Below are positions 44,572 through 54,965 of a stretch of DNA of 64,000 nt, piece by piece. Under the pieces are notes generated by a model. The model was not told the DNA's origin, searched no databases, and worked only from the letters and a program-made list of their open reading frames with translations. Each line of letters opens with the position of its first letter. Positions within the stretch are counted from its first letter, which is position 1. Location of the stretch: contig CM022298.1 in assembly GCA_011799875.1 (NCBI GenBank), forward strand, positions 266,221,757 to 266,285,756, written 5' to 3'. Source of the stretch: Thinopyrum elongatum. Its lineage: Eukaryota; Streptophyta; Magnoliopsida; Poales; Poaceae. The position numbers and the translations under genes were made by a program.

Positions 44572-45115
44572 CTTGTCAAGTCAAACACACAAGAAAAAAG
44601 AATGAAATTCGCTCTTCCAAATTCGTTGATGTATGATACTAATGAACACAACTTTTATATACGGCAACCACATTGTAGGAGGATGGAATATGTACGAAAA
44701 ACGCTAAGCAGAAGGCATTTCAACAAATTGGAAGCAATGCAAGCTAGACACCAAATGAAAGATCCAACCAAAATCACTCTACCAAGTTAGAAGTGTCTAA
44801 TTATAAGTGGCATTTCAACAAATTAGAGGCAGTACATGCTTGAAATGATATGCAAGATGCAACCAATATTACACTGTCAATTTGAAGGTGTCTCGTCAGA
44901 AGTGATTGATGAGGGATACACAAGAAAAGTATTTTTATGTAAGAACATGGTTAATAGAAAGACTTAGTATGTACCAAAAACAGGAAGGCATGTCATATTC
45001 ACAACTATAATGTGTTAACTAAGCAGATGCAATTTACCCTAGTTAGAAGCATTACAAGGTAGACACCATATGCAACATGCAACCACATATCACATTGCCA
45101 AGTAAGAGCAAGAAC

Positions 45116-45268
45116 CTGCGATGGTGGTGTAGGGGAATTGCGGTCATCAACTACAGAGCTACGTTGACTATCTTCATTTAGCCTTGCTGTCTCTTGAGAA
45201 TCATGTGGGAAGGATGACACTGCACTCTTTAAAAGAGTAGCGCGTCTCACAGTAACCCACTGGGGTGA
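45116..45268 (-). CDS. Exon module, type 1 (intact borders)
   Basis: It spans acceptor GAGACAG to donor TCGCAG|GTTCTTGC, 153 nt, phase 0 in and phase 0 out. It reads SPQWVTVRRATLLKSAVSSF, then a Ser/Asp/Gln-rich middle, and ends DDRNSPTPPSQ. Because it is symmetric it can be added or skipped without breaking the frame after exon 2. Confidence 0.55.
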
Positions 45269-45495
45269 CTGTCTCATCATAAGTGATTGATGAGGGATAC
45301 ACAAGAGCATTAGTTTGATGTAAGAACATGGTTGATAGACATATGTAGTATGTATCAAAAACGGAAGGCATGTCATTATTAAAGGTATAATGTGTAAAGT
45401 AAGCAGATGCAATTTAACCAAATTGGAAGCAATACAAGCTAGACACCATATGCAACATGCAACCGCATTTGACAACGCGAAGTTAAAGCAAGCAC

Positions 45496-45668
45496 CTGGG
45501 ATGGTTGTGTGTGGAAATTGAGATCATCAAGTGCATAGCTATGTTTACTGTCTCCATCTGCTGACACTGCAACCTTTAGAGCGCTGAAACGCTTAGTGCT
45601 TATACTCGAATTAGACTGGAGTGACTTCTGTCTTTTCTTTTGTGAATTTATCAACAGTGCGTCAGAGT
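45496..45668 (-). CDS. Exon 2 of the unrecognised minus-strand gene
   Basis: It lies between acceptor GGTATTTCAG and donor CCCAG|GTGCTTGC, 173 nt, entering in phase 1 and leaving in phase 0. It reads DSDALLINSQKKRQKSLQSN, then a Ser/Lys-rich part, and ends LDDLNFHTQPSQ. The PSQ end before GTGCTTGC is shared with the modules to the left, so exon 2 looks like the founder or a relative of the amplified modules. The KKRQK cluster could act in nuclear import. Confidence 0.5.
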
Positions 45669-46179
45669 CTGAAATACCCATGCATAGAAAAACAATTTTG
45701 TGAGTATGGGTGAAGTGTGTGCTCAAGTAGTACACTGCAAAAGTAGCAGATAGCAGGTGGGTGAGAAATAAATGACGGCAGACATACGATAGCTCTACAA
45801 CATGCATGGCACATGAAATTATTCTAGGATTTTGAGATATGAGCACAGGGATGGCTAGGAAATGCAGATACTCCTCCAGCACACTACAAGCTGTGGTCCT
45901 ATGAAAATAACAGTCGACTGAAAAGAAAATAGGCCAGTCAGTCCATTTTTTCTGCACCGTCCGATGTACAAAGAAAGGGCAGATCATCTTCATATACCTC
46001 CAGCCAGTCAGTGTCGACGATCTTCCTCGAAACGCCAGTAACCATCGGCCCAGTCCCCTGCCTCCGCCCTCCCCTCGACCCCACCGCACCGCCGTGCTAG
46101 GCACCATCCCCGGCCATCCCTTTAAGCCCCGCCAACCTCCAGATCGGGCGAAAGCAGCTCCTGCGCCCCACACCCCTAT

Positions 46180-46460
46180 GATAGATATCGATGCGCCGCT
46201 TCCCCGGTGAACAGGCGGACTAGGTGCTCCGTGTCCCTAAGCGGGTTCTGCTTCTTTTAATTGCGAATCAGCTGACCCTGAATTGAAATCCAGGCGGGCA
46301 ACTGACCTCTAGCTAAGGTGAAATAGTAAATGGGGGGAAACCTTGTGCATTTAGTATCACGAAGAAGGTGCAGTAAGAAGCGCTCAACTAGTTTCTTTCG
46401 TGGGATGAATACAGTGTGAGCAGAGACGTAAGATTTGCACGAATAAGGGAAGAGGAGTAC
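46180..46460 (-). other. Intron 1 region and spacer
   Basis: This is part of the intron between exon 1 and exon 2 (45669-46460), which also spans a GC-rich stretch near 46000-46170. No coding evidence and no repeat could be recognised. Confidence 0.4.
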
Positions 46461-46569
46461 CTCTTTCTGCTGGCAGTGCTATGTCCTCCTTCTGTTTTGC
46501 CAATAATCTTCTTTTGGTTCGTTGGAAACAAGAAGTTGTGGAGGATGGTGGAGCCTTGGATGAACCCAT
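46461..46569 (-). CDS. Exon 1 of an unrecognised minus-strand gene
   Basis: ATG 46569 reads MGSSKAPPSSTTSCFQRTKR, then RLLAKQKEDIALPAER, and ends in phase 1 at donor AGAG|GTACTC (46461). The first half is Ser/Thr/Pro-rich and the second half basic and helical. The remaining base G joins AC at the start of exon 2 (45668) to give an Asp codon and keeps the only open frame of exon 2. This is the main reason to believe the splice. Upstream, 46575-47023 is open in several frames and could be leader. I do not recognise the protein. Confidence 0.5.
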
Positions 46570-48351
46570 GGCCAAGTTGTTGAGTGTGGTGCGGTGGCCA
46601 TCTGTCAGCGGCGGGGAACAACTCTGGTGCGGTGGACGGTTGCGACAGTGGAGAGGTAGCGGTTAGGTGCAGGACTACGTTGTCGAAGTGGTTTTGGTAC
46701 GGTGCACGTCGGCGACGGTGTCGTGGAGGCAGCTCTACCTCGGCTTCAGCTGCTAAGTCCTTGAGGGTGTTGTGGTTGCGGTTGTGTTGGACGACGATGT
46801 CGGGGTATCGGCTCCGGCGTGATGGAGGAGGGCGGTGGTGGATTGGGCGCGATTGGGTAGAGGATGGAGGAGGCTGGGGTTTCGCAGCTGGTGGAGAGGG
46901 CATTTGGGCGCCCACGGAGTATGAATGGGGAAACATAGGGAGGGGGGAGCTAAGGGGGAACAATGTTTCGGTTTGGGACATGCTTGTTTGAATTTTGGGG
47001 AAAGTTACAAACTTTGGCCCCATCTAATTTTTTTGACATATTGCGGGTCGAGGGTAGGAAGGTAATCTCAGCTGTCAAAAATAGTGGGCGGGATAAATTT
47101 TGGCCGAGCGCATGGGTGTTTAGGCGTCCACGGTGTATGAATGCTTCTCGGAAGCGGTTGACTGGCGTCTTGGTGAACTTACAAAGCTACCCCGGTTTAG
47201 ACCTTTGGACATCGGGCCGATAGGCTACACGGGTCAGAGTTAGGACAGTAATTTCCTACCACCAAACATTGGTCTCGCGCGGTTTCGAGCGACCCTAGGC
47301 TTATTTGGCGCTTCGTTCAATATTTGGGAGAAGAAGCATTAACGTTTACAGTTCTCTTGAATTGAACTTTCAGGATTTGTCAAACTTCCAAAATCTTGAC
47401 TCTTGGAAATCCTAAAACTGCGATTATTTTGGAATGGAGGGGGGTACATTTGAATCTACATTGCAGACGCATATATATTAAAAAATGCAGCTTAGCTCAA
47501 TTCATGCATGGTTCTAGATATAATCTCCTCGGTTGCAAAAAAATAGTTATATATGCGTATGAATATATAGCATGTTCAAACGCACAAAAAAGATTTAGTC
47601 CCCCTTTTAGATCTGATTTACAAATGCCATTATCTCGAATTCAAATAGTTGAATGCACTTCTTATGAATTCGAATCTTTGAAACCACTTTTATGTTGAAT
47701 TCAACATGTATTCTATTTCGTAGCTAGCAATTTGGAATGTATCCATGTATGTGACAAATGTATAAAGTGCTTGACATTGACAACACGGAGTGCACTCATG
47801 TTTATATATGAATTGCAAAAGCCATGCATTGTCTGGATTTCGAACCACTCTCACTCTATGGATCAATAATGTGAAATAAACCCATACACGTGCTCGAATT
47901 CAATAGAGTATGGGTGTTTGATAGACCAATGTTCGTTCATACGCAAATTGCAAAATTCATGATCCCATCCAATTTTTTTAATGCAATTTATATTTTAATT
48001 TAATGCGTAGAACCGCCTTTTACGCGTAGATGCACTATGCCTTGGCCCCTCCTCACACACGCCCTATATATCTCTCTATCTGACGCATAAGTGCACACAC
48101 TTTATATACATCTGCATTTCTCTCACACATGCTCACACTTCTCTCCCATGGTGTTTCACGCACACACACTCTCTATATATCTCCCTCTCTCTATCTCTCT
48201 TACTACTATCTATGACTCTTTTCACTAATCTCAGTTGGAAAACACTATTTCTCTCACATGCATATATACACATGCACCTTCTCTGCTAGCCCTCTATATG
48301 CACATATATCTGCCTATGTGTCTCCCGCACGCATACTATCTTTAGGCCTCT
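46570..48351. other. Upstream flank of the repeated-exon gene, intergenic
   Basis: 46570-47023 is GC-rich and could be promoter and leader of the minus-strand gene. 47024-48060 is AT-rich and without ORF support. 48060-48270 is rich in CTCTCT and CACACA words with TATATA islands. The last bases before 48352 (CCTCT) are the target site of Gypsy-3. Confidence 0.5.
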
Positions 48352-49227
48352 TGTCGGATTCAGGGCTCCACAAACCCAAGAAAGGTTCGAACTCTGGGGT
48401 GCGTGCGAAGAACTCAATCTCCCCAGTCTACCAACTCGTCGATCTTACGGCCTAGCTCGATGAACTGGAAAGGAAAGGGACATGGCAGTTTACCCAGGTT
48501 CGGGCCACCTTGCGGTGTAAAACCCTATTCCTGCTTTGTGGTGGATTGGCTTCGTGGTGGGCTGAGGATGAACTAGTACAGGGGGAGAACAACCTCCGGA
48601 GGTGTGTTCTTGTGTTGGTGTGAGCTGGTGGGGGTGATCTGATTGATCCGTCCCCTTCTACGGTGGTGGCCTAGCTATATTTATAGTGGCCTTGGTCCTC
48701 TTCCCACAAAACGAAGGAGGGAAGGGATCCCACAACGGGCAAGTTTGAAGGGGGACAAGTAGTACATCTTATCCTGACGAAAGGTGGTCTTCGCCTGCAA
48801 AGCTTCTGGTTGTGACATCGTGGTGGGCTCGGTGATGACCTCCGTTCTGCCGTCCTGGTCTTGTAGCACGGGAGTGGAAACCTTTGGCCGATTCCACAGG
48901 ACTCTACGTCTGCACCTGCTTCCTTAGCACCAAAGAGGAAACCTGCTGTATTGCGCCCGCTGGCGCCCGCCTGGCCTTGGTCGTCAAAGCTTGCGTCATC
49001 TGAACCTTACGAGGTGGGGCTTGCATAGAAATCTCCGCTCCTCAGGAGCCGGCCTAAGGAGGCCCCTTCCTCTGGAGGTCTTGACGTTGTTCGCCTCACG
49101 AGGCTTGGCCCTCACGAGGGTCTCGTGTTGTGGATGCTGAAGATGGACCGTACCAGGCCGCAGATGGAGCCACGCTGTGGGCCGCAGGCAGGCAAGTCTA
49201 GGTACCCTGGTTCCTAGAACGCCGACA
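48352..49227 (-). repeat. 3' LTR of Gypsy-3 (left copy)
   Basis: The 876-bp LTR starts TGTCGGATTCAGGGCTCC and ends AACGCCGACA on the plus strand. A polypurine tract on the minus strand (GGGCCCGGGGGGCTAC) abuts it at 49228-49243. The TATA region on the minus strand is at 48675-48686. Confidence 0.93.
48675..48686 (-). promoter_or_regulatory. TATA box in Gypsy-3 LTR
   Basis: The minus strand reads CTATAAATATAG. The same box lies at 57372-57383 in the 5' LTR, where it would start the genomic transcript. Confidence 0.55.
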
Positions 49228-49521
49228 GTAGCCCCCCGGGCCCAAGACGCGCTTGGACTTGGCTTCGAGGCGAAGCCAAAGGGCAAGTGCGAAGCGCTGC
49301 AGGCCCTAACCGCCTGCAGACCCGGTCGACGCGTGGCGCTTGATGGGACGTGGGCGTCTCTGCTTACCCACGCTGCCTCGGCAACCGTCCTGGGCTGACA
49401 AAAATGGGCTGGCGTTTGCCGCTGAGCCTTCACTCCCTTCCCTTCATCTTGCTTCAGATCCCCTTCTCTCCCCGCTCAGAGCGCCTCTAGATCTGCCGAC
49501 CTCTCCCCGAACTTGCCACTG

Positions 49522-52300
49522 ATGGCAACCGCAAAAACGAAAGCCGCCGCTCCTTCCGCGCGCTCAGCCCCCTTGCTTGAGCCAGCCCTCAGTGCGCCCA
49601 CCATCACTGAGGAGAAGCATCTTGCCGTCGTGCTTCCGCTGATGGCGAGCAACGACAATGAGAAGGGGGGGGGGGGGAGACGACGCTCCGGGTCGGCTCC
49701 GCCAAGCAGGAAACCTTCTACCCCTTCTTCCTGCACAACGTCTTTGCCGGGCTCGTCCCCCCCTTCTCCAATTTCTTCTTCACCGTCCTCAACCATTACC
49801 AGATCCACACCCTTCATCTTCATCCCAACTCCATCCTCCTCGTGTCGATCTTCGCCTTGTACTGCGAGGCATTCGTGGGGGTGGCGCCCTCCGTTGCGCT
49901 GCTCCGCTACTTCTTCTACCTCCGGATGCGCAGCACAGACCAGTGCTCCGGGTGTGTCTGCTTCGTTGCATCTCGTGGCAGCAACGTGATCTCGAGGGCC
50001 GGGAAGAAGGTGGATGACTTCCGACGCAAGTGGATCTTCATGGACGCCAAGCACCCTCACGCTCGGTTGGAGCTGCCGGTCGCGTTGCCGGTGAAGCTAG
50101 ACCGGTGGGCTCACGAGAAGCTCACTGACCCCCGGGCGGAGCTGTTGCTGGAGAAGATGACGGCGGACCTGGAGGTGGAGAAGCTGACAGGGGCCATGCT
50201 CATCAAGGAGTTCCTGACGCAGCGCTTGGACCCGCTCCAGGCGCACTCGCGCCCCTTGTGGAGTCTCAAGGGCGCAGAAGACGACCTCTGGTTGCGCCCG
50301 AAAGACTTGACTGACAAGGAGCTGAGCAAGGCCTTGCGCACCTTTCTTGAGAAGGACCCAGGCGGCCTCCCAGAGGCCTACCTCCCGCTGTATCGCCGCG
50401 ACGATGGGGCGGAGGTGTCCACCGCCTAGCCCGCCTTCAACGAGCAGGGGCTCGTGTCACTGAAGCTCCCCCAGCTTCCGAACTCCCCGGTGCCGGTGTC
50501 CTCCGGCGAAAGCTCCGGGGAGGAAGGGAAGGAGGACTTGAAGGCAACCTTGGAGGGGGCGGGGGAGACCTCTCGTCCACGGCAGAGCGAGCTCCTCCGT
50601 GGACTCTCCGATGATGACGACGCCAGTGAGTACCTGGCCGGGGGATCGCCGCGCTCCACCGGGGTTGCCACTAGGTCCGGGGGCACCCCCCTGCGGAAGC
50701 TGAAGCGAGGGGCCCCGAAGGAGGGAGAGGTGGTGCTGCTGCCCCAGGACGACGTCCCCGCCTTGTCGCCCGTTGCCGCCATTCCGGAGTCGGCCGTCAT
50801 GCGCTCGTCCGCTTCTGAAGGCGTGGCGAAGCCCATGCTCAAGAAGCTCGGGGGCGCCGCGCTCCTGGCCAAGAAGACGGTGTACGTTGCTGATGATGAG
50901 TAAGTATTTTACCTCACTTCCGCTTCCTACCCTTGATGCTGTGCTCATGGCATCCTCATCCTGATGACTAGGCTGCCGCCGGTGATGAAGAAGAAGAAGG
51001 CGGAGGCCAGGGCCTCCGAAGCCCTGCGGCCAGCCGTGACTGCTGCGACCCTGGTGCGGGAGGAAGAGGCCGCCTCGCATCTACCCATGACTGGGCGAGC
51101 CTCCCGAGGCTCGGTGACCTAGCCTCAGGAGAAGGCTGCCTCCATGGCGAAGCAGGCTCCGGGGGCACCTGTCTCCAGTGCACCCACTAGGGGTCTGAGG
51201 GCTCCGGAGCCCCCTGCCGTCCTTGTTGCTGCGGTGTCGCCAGCCCAGGCGTCGGTGCCACCTCCTCCCCAAGCTGTCACGCTGGCGGACCCCGGCTCCT
51301 CTGCTGCGTCCGGCACCTTGGAGGAGGCCTTCACTGCGCTAGACCGGCTCCGGGCTGACCTCCAGGGCGCCGACCAGCGCGTGGCGACGAGGCGTTTGGG
51401 GCTGGTCTCGGGGTGGCTCCAGGCTGACTCGTCCATCAGGGTGGCCTGGGGCCAAGCCGAGGCTGCCATTGTGGAGGGCCAGAAGGAGGCCAGTGAGGCT
51501 ACGGTGGCTCGCGACGCAGCGCTGACTGACGCAGTGTCCGCCAAGGAGCGCTGCCGCACGGTGGAGGCCGAGCTGGAGGCCCTCCGCGACGAGCACGCCA
51601 CCCGCACCCGCCATCTTGGGGAGCAGGAGGAGGAGCTGAAGGCCCGGGAGACTGCGCTCACCGATCACGACGTCGTGCTGAAGCAGGCAGCCCAGGAACA
51701 GGCCACGGAGCGTAGCCGCCTGGGGAAGCTGAAGGAGGAGACGGAGGCGGCCTAGGTGTCCCACGCCAAGCTCGTCTCCGAGGAGAAGGCTTGGCTGGAG
51801 GCCAGGGAGAAACTTCTTGCCGCGGCTGAGAAGGCGGCCGCCGCAGGGCGCGACGCCTTCGTCTCCCTCAAGCAGAGGTCCCGCGCAGCCCTGCAGTCCC
51901 TTTACGGGGCAGGGTATGAGGAACCGCTGGGGACACCAGAGGAGGGCCCCACCGAACTGCTCCCCAAGCTTGCCACGACACTCGAGTGTATCATCACCGG
52001 GGTGGACCCCTGGTGGAAGCGGAAGCTCGCGCGCTTTTCACCTCGGCCGCGACACGCATCTTCAATCACCTCCACCTCCGGGACCCAAGCTTCGATCTTG
52101 GTGCGCTGCTTGAACCCGTGGCCCCTGAACTCCAAGATGCTACTGCTGAGGCCGTGGGGAAGTAGGTGGAGGCCCTGTTGTAGAAGTTCCTCTGCGTCGA
52201 CCCCGCGACCGTGACAGCCGGAGCCAATGGTGAAGACGACGGCGACATTGTCGACGACGGGCCTCCCCGGGCAAGTGACAGTGGCGTCCAAGGCTGAGGA
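49522..52300 (+). pseudogene. Antisense accessory gene of Gypsy-3: Transposase_28-like N-terminus plus coiled coil
   Basis: ATG 49522 opens MATAKTKAAAPSARSAP. A run of 13 G at 49665-49677 shifts the frame. After it comes the family domain (ETFYPFFLHNVFAGLVPPFS, FALYCEAFVGVAPSVALL, VDDFRRKWIFMDAKHP). A Ser/Glu-rich linker follows. An intron runs from donor GA|GTAAGT (exon end 50899) to acceptor GACTAG (exon start 50972). It splits a Glu codon and restores the frame. The second exon is an Ala/Glu/Arg-rich coiled coil (AFTALDRLRADLQGADQRVA to RSRLGKLKEETEAA). TAG codons at 50427, 51120 and 51753 and a frameshift near 52030 make it a pseudogene. The layout equals the Gypsy-2 antisense gene, although sequence similarity is low. 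Its role is unknown. Confidence 0.78.
50900..50971 (+). other. Intron of the Gypsy-3 antisense gene
   Basis: The 72-bp intron starts GTAAGTATTTT and ends GATGACTAG, with T-rich content. Removing it joins GA to G and keeps the coiled-coil frame open. The presence of spliceosomal signals on the plus strand shows that this gene was transcribed opposite to the element. Confidence 0.75.
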
Positions 52301-53976
52301 GGAGGTTCAAAGGTGGCGCTTCCTCCTATTTTATCCCTGCAACATTTACCATGCCTCGTGGAGGCGTGAGAACTTCTGCTTTGAGTTTTTAAGAAACAAT
52401 ATGCTTTGTAATAATTTTACTAGAATTCCGCGATTTCCTTTCCGTTTGCTTTAGTGTTCTGCGTCGGCAGGGCCCGGTTCCACGCATACCTCAGCCGCCG
52501 TTGGGGCGTTCGAATCACCAGGACGAGACCAAGGGGTGAGGGGCTACGTGACCAGTGAGGCCCCTGAGTCGCGATGCTCAGGGGTCCCCCTTGACATACG
52601 AACAACCCTCAGGAAGGAGATGCGAGTGTAGGTTTTAGCGTTCTGCGTCGGCAGGGCCCGGCCCCGCGCATACCTGAGCCGCTGTTGGGTCGTCCGGATG
52701 ACCATGACGAGACTAAGGGGCGATGGGCTACGTGACCAGTGAGGCCCCTGAGTCATGATGCTCAGGGGTCCCCCCTTGATGTACGAACAGCTCTCCATAC
52801 CTTTCCTTGCCGGGCTTTCGCTCGGGAGGGACGCGAGAAGACCAGGTCCGAGGGACCTTGTGAGGTGGCGTACGCCAGGCATGACCTACGCGTAGCCCCC
52901 GTGCCCAGCCCCCTCGCGTGGCCTTCCCGAGGGAAAGTAGCGCGGTGAGGCTGAGCGGCGAAACTGGTGGCTTTCCTGAGGTTACTGCAACCGCTAGGTT
53001 GCCCTCAGTTGTTTATTCACCAGCGCGGAGCATGGTGCTTCCGCTCTTGCACGGGCATAGCCGCTCCTCGACCGTGTCATCTACCAGCGCGGAGCATGGG
53101 GCTTCCACTGGTTCGTGGGTGGGAGCTCCCTCTGAGGGGAGACTCCGGGGCGTGTACAACCCCGTCCTAGCACGTGGCTTGCACGACAGGATTGGAGGAG
53201 GTGTATATGGGCACTCGTGAGCCAACGCAGGACTCACGAGGCCCTACCTCAAGGTGGGTTGCGCCTGAATTTGGTTCAGAACACTTGCAAGGGTCCTGCG
53301 AGATGGTTAGGTAGCCTGCGTCACTCCTGAGGATATCGCTTGAGAAGGCCAAACACCAACGACCCCAGGAGGTGACGTGAACGGGGCCGGCCCGCCAGAC
53401 AAAGCTCAGATGTTGGGTTTGTCGACGCTGCAGGGACGGACCCGAGCACAGACGCCGTGCCCAGTCTTCTCATGTGAAGGTCCTGAAGAAAGACAACCTG
53501 CGCGCAGCTCCCGCGGCGGCGAGGCACCGGGTCGCGCGCCCTAACTTATCCGCTCCCGGTTAGCTCATGCGAGAACAAGGCACCAAGGGCCATAGGAGGT
53601 GACGTGCACGGGAGCTGGCCCGCGAGCCAGAGCTCAGCCACTTGGATTTAGCGACGCTGCAGGGACGGACCCAAGCACAGACGCCGTGCCAGTCCTTAAT
53701 CATGAGGCAGTCGTGGGCAGGTTTGCAAGGGCGTATGATGTTCATGGCGACGAAGCACCAGATAGACAGGTGACAATCATAAAGCAACTCATGAAGGGGT
53801 AAGGCCAGTTTAGATAGATGCAAAGAACGATACATGCCACAGGGACGGACCCACACGGCTTGGGGATAATGCAGCCCGAGGGGCGCCCCCAACTGAACAA
53901 ACCAAAAAGTGTCACCTGGCACTGTTGCTGAAGAAGTGTTGGAGTAGCTGAAGACATGCGCTGTAGAAGTCATTCC
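52301..53976. repeat. Non-coding spacer of Gypsy-3 with internal tandem duplications
   Basis: A unit of about 184 bp starting TTAGTGTTCTGCGTCGGCAG is repeated at 52451 and 52635. A CCAGCGCGGAGCATGG block is repeated near 53020 and 53083. A block of about 120 bp (GGAGGTGACGTG ... GACGCTGCAGGGACGGACCC ... GCACAGACGCCGTGCC) is repeated at about 53350 and 53580. No ORF is convincing. It lies between the ends of two convergent coding units. Confidence 0.8.
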
Positions 53977-54186
53977 TCACAAGCCGTCCATGTCCTGAGC
54001 CTCGTGAGGCCCCGGGGGCCCGGGGGGCTCGCGAGGATCCAGCGCCTCCTCCGATAGGATCACCTGGTGCCTGGCCTCGTGAGCCGCCAGGATGCCTTGC
54101 ATGTAGCGCTGGTGCATGGCAGCCCTGTTCAGCAGGCCGAAAGGCATGCGAACATAGCTGTGAGGGGGGCCCTCGCACGGGCCCAC
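53977..54186 (-). pseudogene. Gypsy-3 reverse transcriptase fragment (PFGL motif)
   Basis: The frame reads SYVRMPFGLLNRAAMHQRYM, corresponding to the RT palm segment (F/Y)xRMPFGLKNAxATxQR. It is out of continuity with the preceding RT fragment: the YxDD active site and the region between are deleted. Confidence 0.7.
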
Positions 54187-54195
54187 GTGGGATGG

Positions 54196-54431
54196 CTAGT
54201 AGAGCTCCTGAGACGCGGCTCTGTTGAGCCCTGGGAAGTTGACGCAGACGCGCAGCCCGCTGCCCTCGTCAGGGGAGGGAGCTGCACCGGGTGGTGCAGG
54301 GCGACGCTCGCCTCGCATGGCCCTCGCCTCCTGAAGATCCTCGATCGCCTTGGTGATGAACACCTGAGTGCCTGGCGCCTCGCGCCCTGCGCTCTTCTCG
54401 CGGAAGCACGTGTTGAAGCACGCCTCCACAT
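54196..54431 (-). pseudogene. Gypsy-3 reverse transcriptase N-terminal fragment
   Basis: The end of this frame (GLRVCVNFPGLNRA) matches the RT motif WRMCVDFxxLNKAxPKD. The part before it does not resemble RT well. A stop follows in ELY*. It is separated from the protease-side ORF by frameshifts and stops. Confidence 0.6.
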
Positions 54432-54533
54432 GGTGCCCGAATGCCTTCCTCGTGACGCTGGCCAGGTCTGAGGCCCTCTAGAGGAGAGCCCCCGAGCCCA
54501 ACCTAAGGGGGGCGCCGAGCGTGCCTTCCTATG

Positions 54534-54965
54534 CTAGAGGGGAGGGCCCCCATCAGTGGGCGCAGGGCCTGAAGTACGATCATCTGACGTCCCGTCCTCC
54601 TGAGATCCTCGATGGAGCAGCTGCTTCTTTTTCTTGGGGATGACATCAGAAGGGTAGACGACACCCTCGTCATCTGGGTTCTCGACCGCCGTAGCCTGGT
54701 AGGCGCGCTCGAGGGAGCACACCGCGTCCTTCTCGTCGCAGGCGACTGTGATGATGCCTCTGCTCCCTGGCATCTTGAGGACATTGTAGCCGTGGTGAGT
54801 CATGGCCATGAACTTGGCCAGGGCTGGATACCCAAGGATGGCGTTGTACGGGAGGCGAATATGGGCGACGTTGAAGTCGATGAGCTCAGTGCGATAGTTG
54901 TCGCGCTTGCCGAAGGTGACAGGGAGGCGGATCTGCCCTATCGGGGTGGTAGAGCCGTCGGTCAC
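54534..54965 (-). pseudogene. Gypsy-3 protease C-terminal half and linker
   Basis: It reads PIGQIRLPVTFGKRDNYRTE, then AHIRLPYNAILGYPALAKFM, then YNVLKMPGSRGIITV and VCSLERAYQA. ILGYPALA is the second signature of retropepsin-type proteases in Triticeae Gypsy elements. It is joined to the preceding frame by a frameshift near 54970. Confidence 0.75.

Larger units (their letters stand above)
41898..45670 (-). repeat. Tandem-repeat locus: amplified exon-intron modules
   Basis: The region is made of diverged repeats. The anchor word ATGTAAGAACATGG or a near form occurs at about 42439, 43148, 43874, 44255, 44936 and 45318. Spacings alternate between about 380 and about 680-730 bp, and the anchor also occurs left of the LARD at 30683. 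Between anchors lie other shared blocks (AATTAGAAGCAATACAAGCTAGACACCATATG, GAAAAAGGAATAAAATTTGCTCTTCAGAACTCATT). On the minus strand each unit contains one exon-like module ending in a Ser/Pro-rich tail before a GTGCTTGCTCTAAC donor. It continues left of the LARD. Confidence 0.85.

Noticed and set aside
46388..47023. 211-codon minus-strand ORF, Pro- and His-rich
   Set aside because: It overlaps exon 1 in another frame, is of low complexity, and has no splice relation that keeps a frame with exon 2. It is more likely leader or promoter of the repeated-exon gene.
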